A stretch of DNA of 13,152 nt from an uncultured Acetobacteraceae bacterium (GTDB lineage Bacteria; Pseudomonadota; Alphaproteobacteria; Acetobacterales; Acetobacteraceae). The stretch covers positions 1 through 13,152 of the forward strand of contig CALNAL010000377.1 in assembly GCA_937874445.1 (NCBI GenBank), in the 5' to 3' direction. How positions within the stretch are numbered: the stretch's first letter is position 1; each line of letters opens with the position of its first letter. This document shows positions 12,866-13,152 of this stretch, piece by piece. The position numbers and the translations under genes are program-made. The notes under the pieces were generated by a model. The model was not told where the DNA came from. It searched no databases and was given only the letters and a program-made list of their open reading frames with translations.

Positions 12866-13152
12866 TTATTTCCCGACGACGCGCAGCGCCCGACGCCGTT
12901 GGCGCGGCCCCTCGGGGGGCAGATCCATCGGCAACAGCGGAGCCCGCTCGGGGGCACCCTCGCCCACCGTGTCGCTTTCCTCTTCCTCGGCGGGAGGGAT
13001 GTCGGTCTGGCCGAGGTAGTTGGCGGCGAGGTGGCGGAACACGTAGTCGAGCAGCGAGGTGGCGCGCGGCACCGCCGGGTCGCCCTCCACGGTGCCGGCG
13101 GGGCCGAAGCGCGAGAAGGTGAAGGTCTCGACGAATTCCGCGAGCGGCACCC
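12866..13152 (-). CDS. nrdJ: C-terminal end of class II (B12-dependent) ribonucleotide reductase NrdJ, partial
   Basis: The 95 codons visible continue beyond the right edge. The segment PLAEFVETFTFSRFGPAG followed by VEGDPAVPRATSLLDYVFRHLA and NYLGQTDI is the conserved C-terminal part of adenosylcobalamin-dependent ribonucleotide reductases, which make deoxyribonucleotides without oxygen dependence. It ends with an acidic linker (EEEE) and a basic tail (RQRRRALRVVGK). No cysteine is present in the visible part, although many reductases of this class carry a C-terminal cysteine pair for thioredoxin reduction. The reading frame has no start here; GTG at 13150 is an internal codon. The ridA gene follows after 16 bases. 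Confidence 0.88.
   Translation of the reverse strand, partial: VPLAEFVETFTFSRFGPAGTVEGDPAVPRATSLLDYVFRHLAANYLGQTDIPPAEEEESDTVGEGAPERAPLLPMDLPPEGPRQRRRALRVVGK

Noticed and set aside
12238..13122. 294-codon plus-strand frame across repeat 6, ridA and nrdJ
   Set aside because: It begins in the intergenic repeat and runs antisense to two genes with clear family matches.

Overview
The window is a high-GC (roughly 70% by eye) bacterial chromosome segment with dense genes, short intergenic gaps, and several GTG starts. An NrdJ-type class II ribonucleotide reductase tail, an SDR closely resembling YdfG, a COG3146-type FemAB-like protein and a GGT-like/amidase pair fit an alphaproteobacterium, most likely Rhodospirillales/Acetobacteraceae-like. 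This placement comes from remembered protein families, not from a search. No transposase, integrase, phage gene, CRISPR array, rRNA or tRNA was recognised; it reads as a housekeeping and metabolic region.

Layout. Positions 1-68 hold the 3' end of an unidentified plus-strand gene. A minus-strand block follows: a glycine-zipper lipoprotein (1296-1547), then csaA (781-1113) and gpt (284-781), the last two joined by a one-base TGATG stop/start overlap. A plus-strand run at 1778-5659 carries a gamma-glutamyltransferase-family hydrolase, an amidase-signature enzyme and a cytoplasmic endonuclease/exonuclease/phosphatase (EEP) protein. It converges on a minus-strand fluoride channel gene (crcB, 5678-6070). 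From there to the right edge everything is on the minus strand: an AspT/YidE-type transporter (6220-7905); ydfG then ppk2 (9772 to 8105); a FemAB-like acetyltransferase-fold gene then a secreted EEP nuclease (12066 to 10041); and nrdJ (entering from the right) then ridA (ending at 12382).

The most distinctive non-coding content is a family of AT-rich palindromic repeats of about 45-60 bp: four clear or fairly clear full copies with one weaker and one degenerate copy, at about 212-270, 6152-6196, 9891-9947, 9977-10032, 12122-12181 and 12315-12376. Each has a hairpin followed by a tail close to AAAAAGNCTTTGTTCGTT. Two sub-types are visible. One (loop TTCA or similar) lies just after the stop codon of minus-strand genes. 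The other (loop CGAG) lies in the opposite orientation. Twice the two types form a tail-to-tail pair around a GC-rich hairpin with an 11-base loop. The two CGAG copies differ by paired (compensatory) changes in the stem.

How the genes fit together. The transcription units look independent: purine salvage (gpt) with a tRNA-binding chaperone-like protein (csaA); amide hydrolysis (ggt-like plus amidase); fluoride export; anion/amino-acid type transport; polyphosphate-linked nucleotide phosphorylation with a hydroxy-acid dehydrogenase; and DNA precursor synthesis (nrdJ) with an enamine/imine deaminase-family protein (ridA). No single multi-gene novel system was seen; the repeat family and the GGT-like/amidase pair are the best candidates for follow-up.
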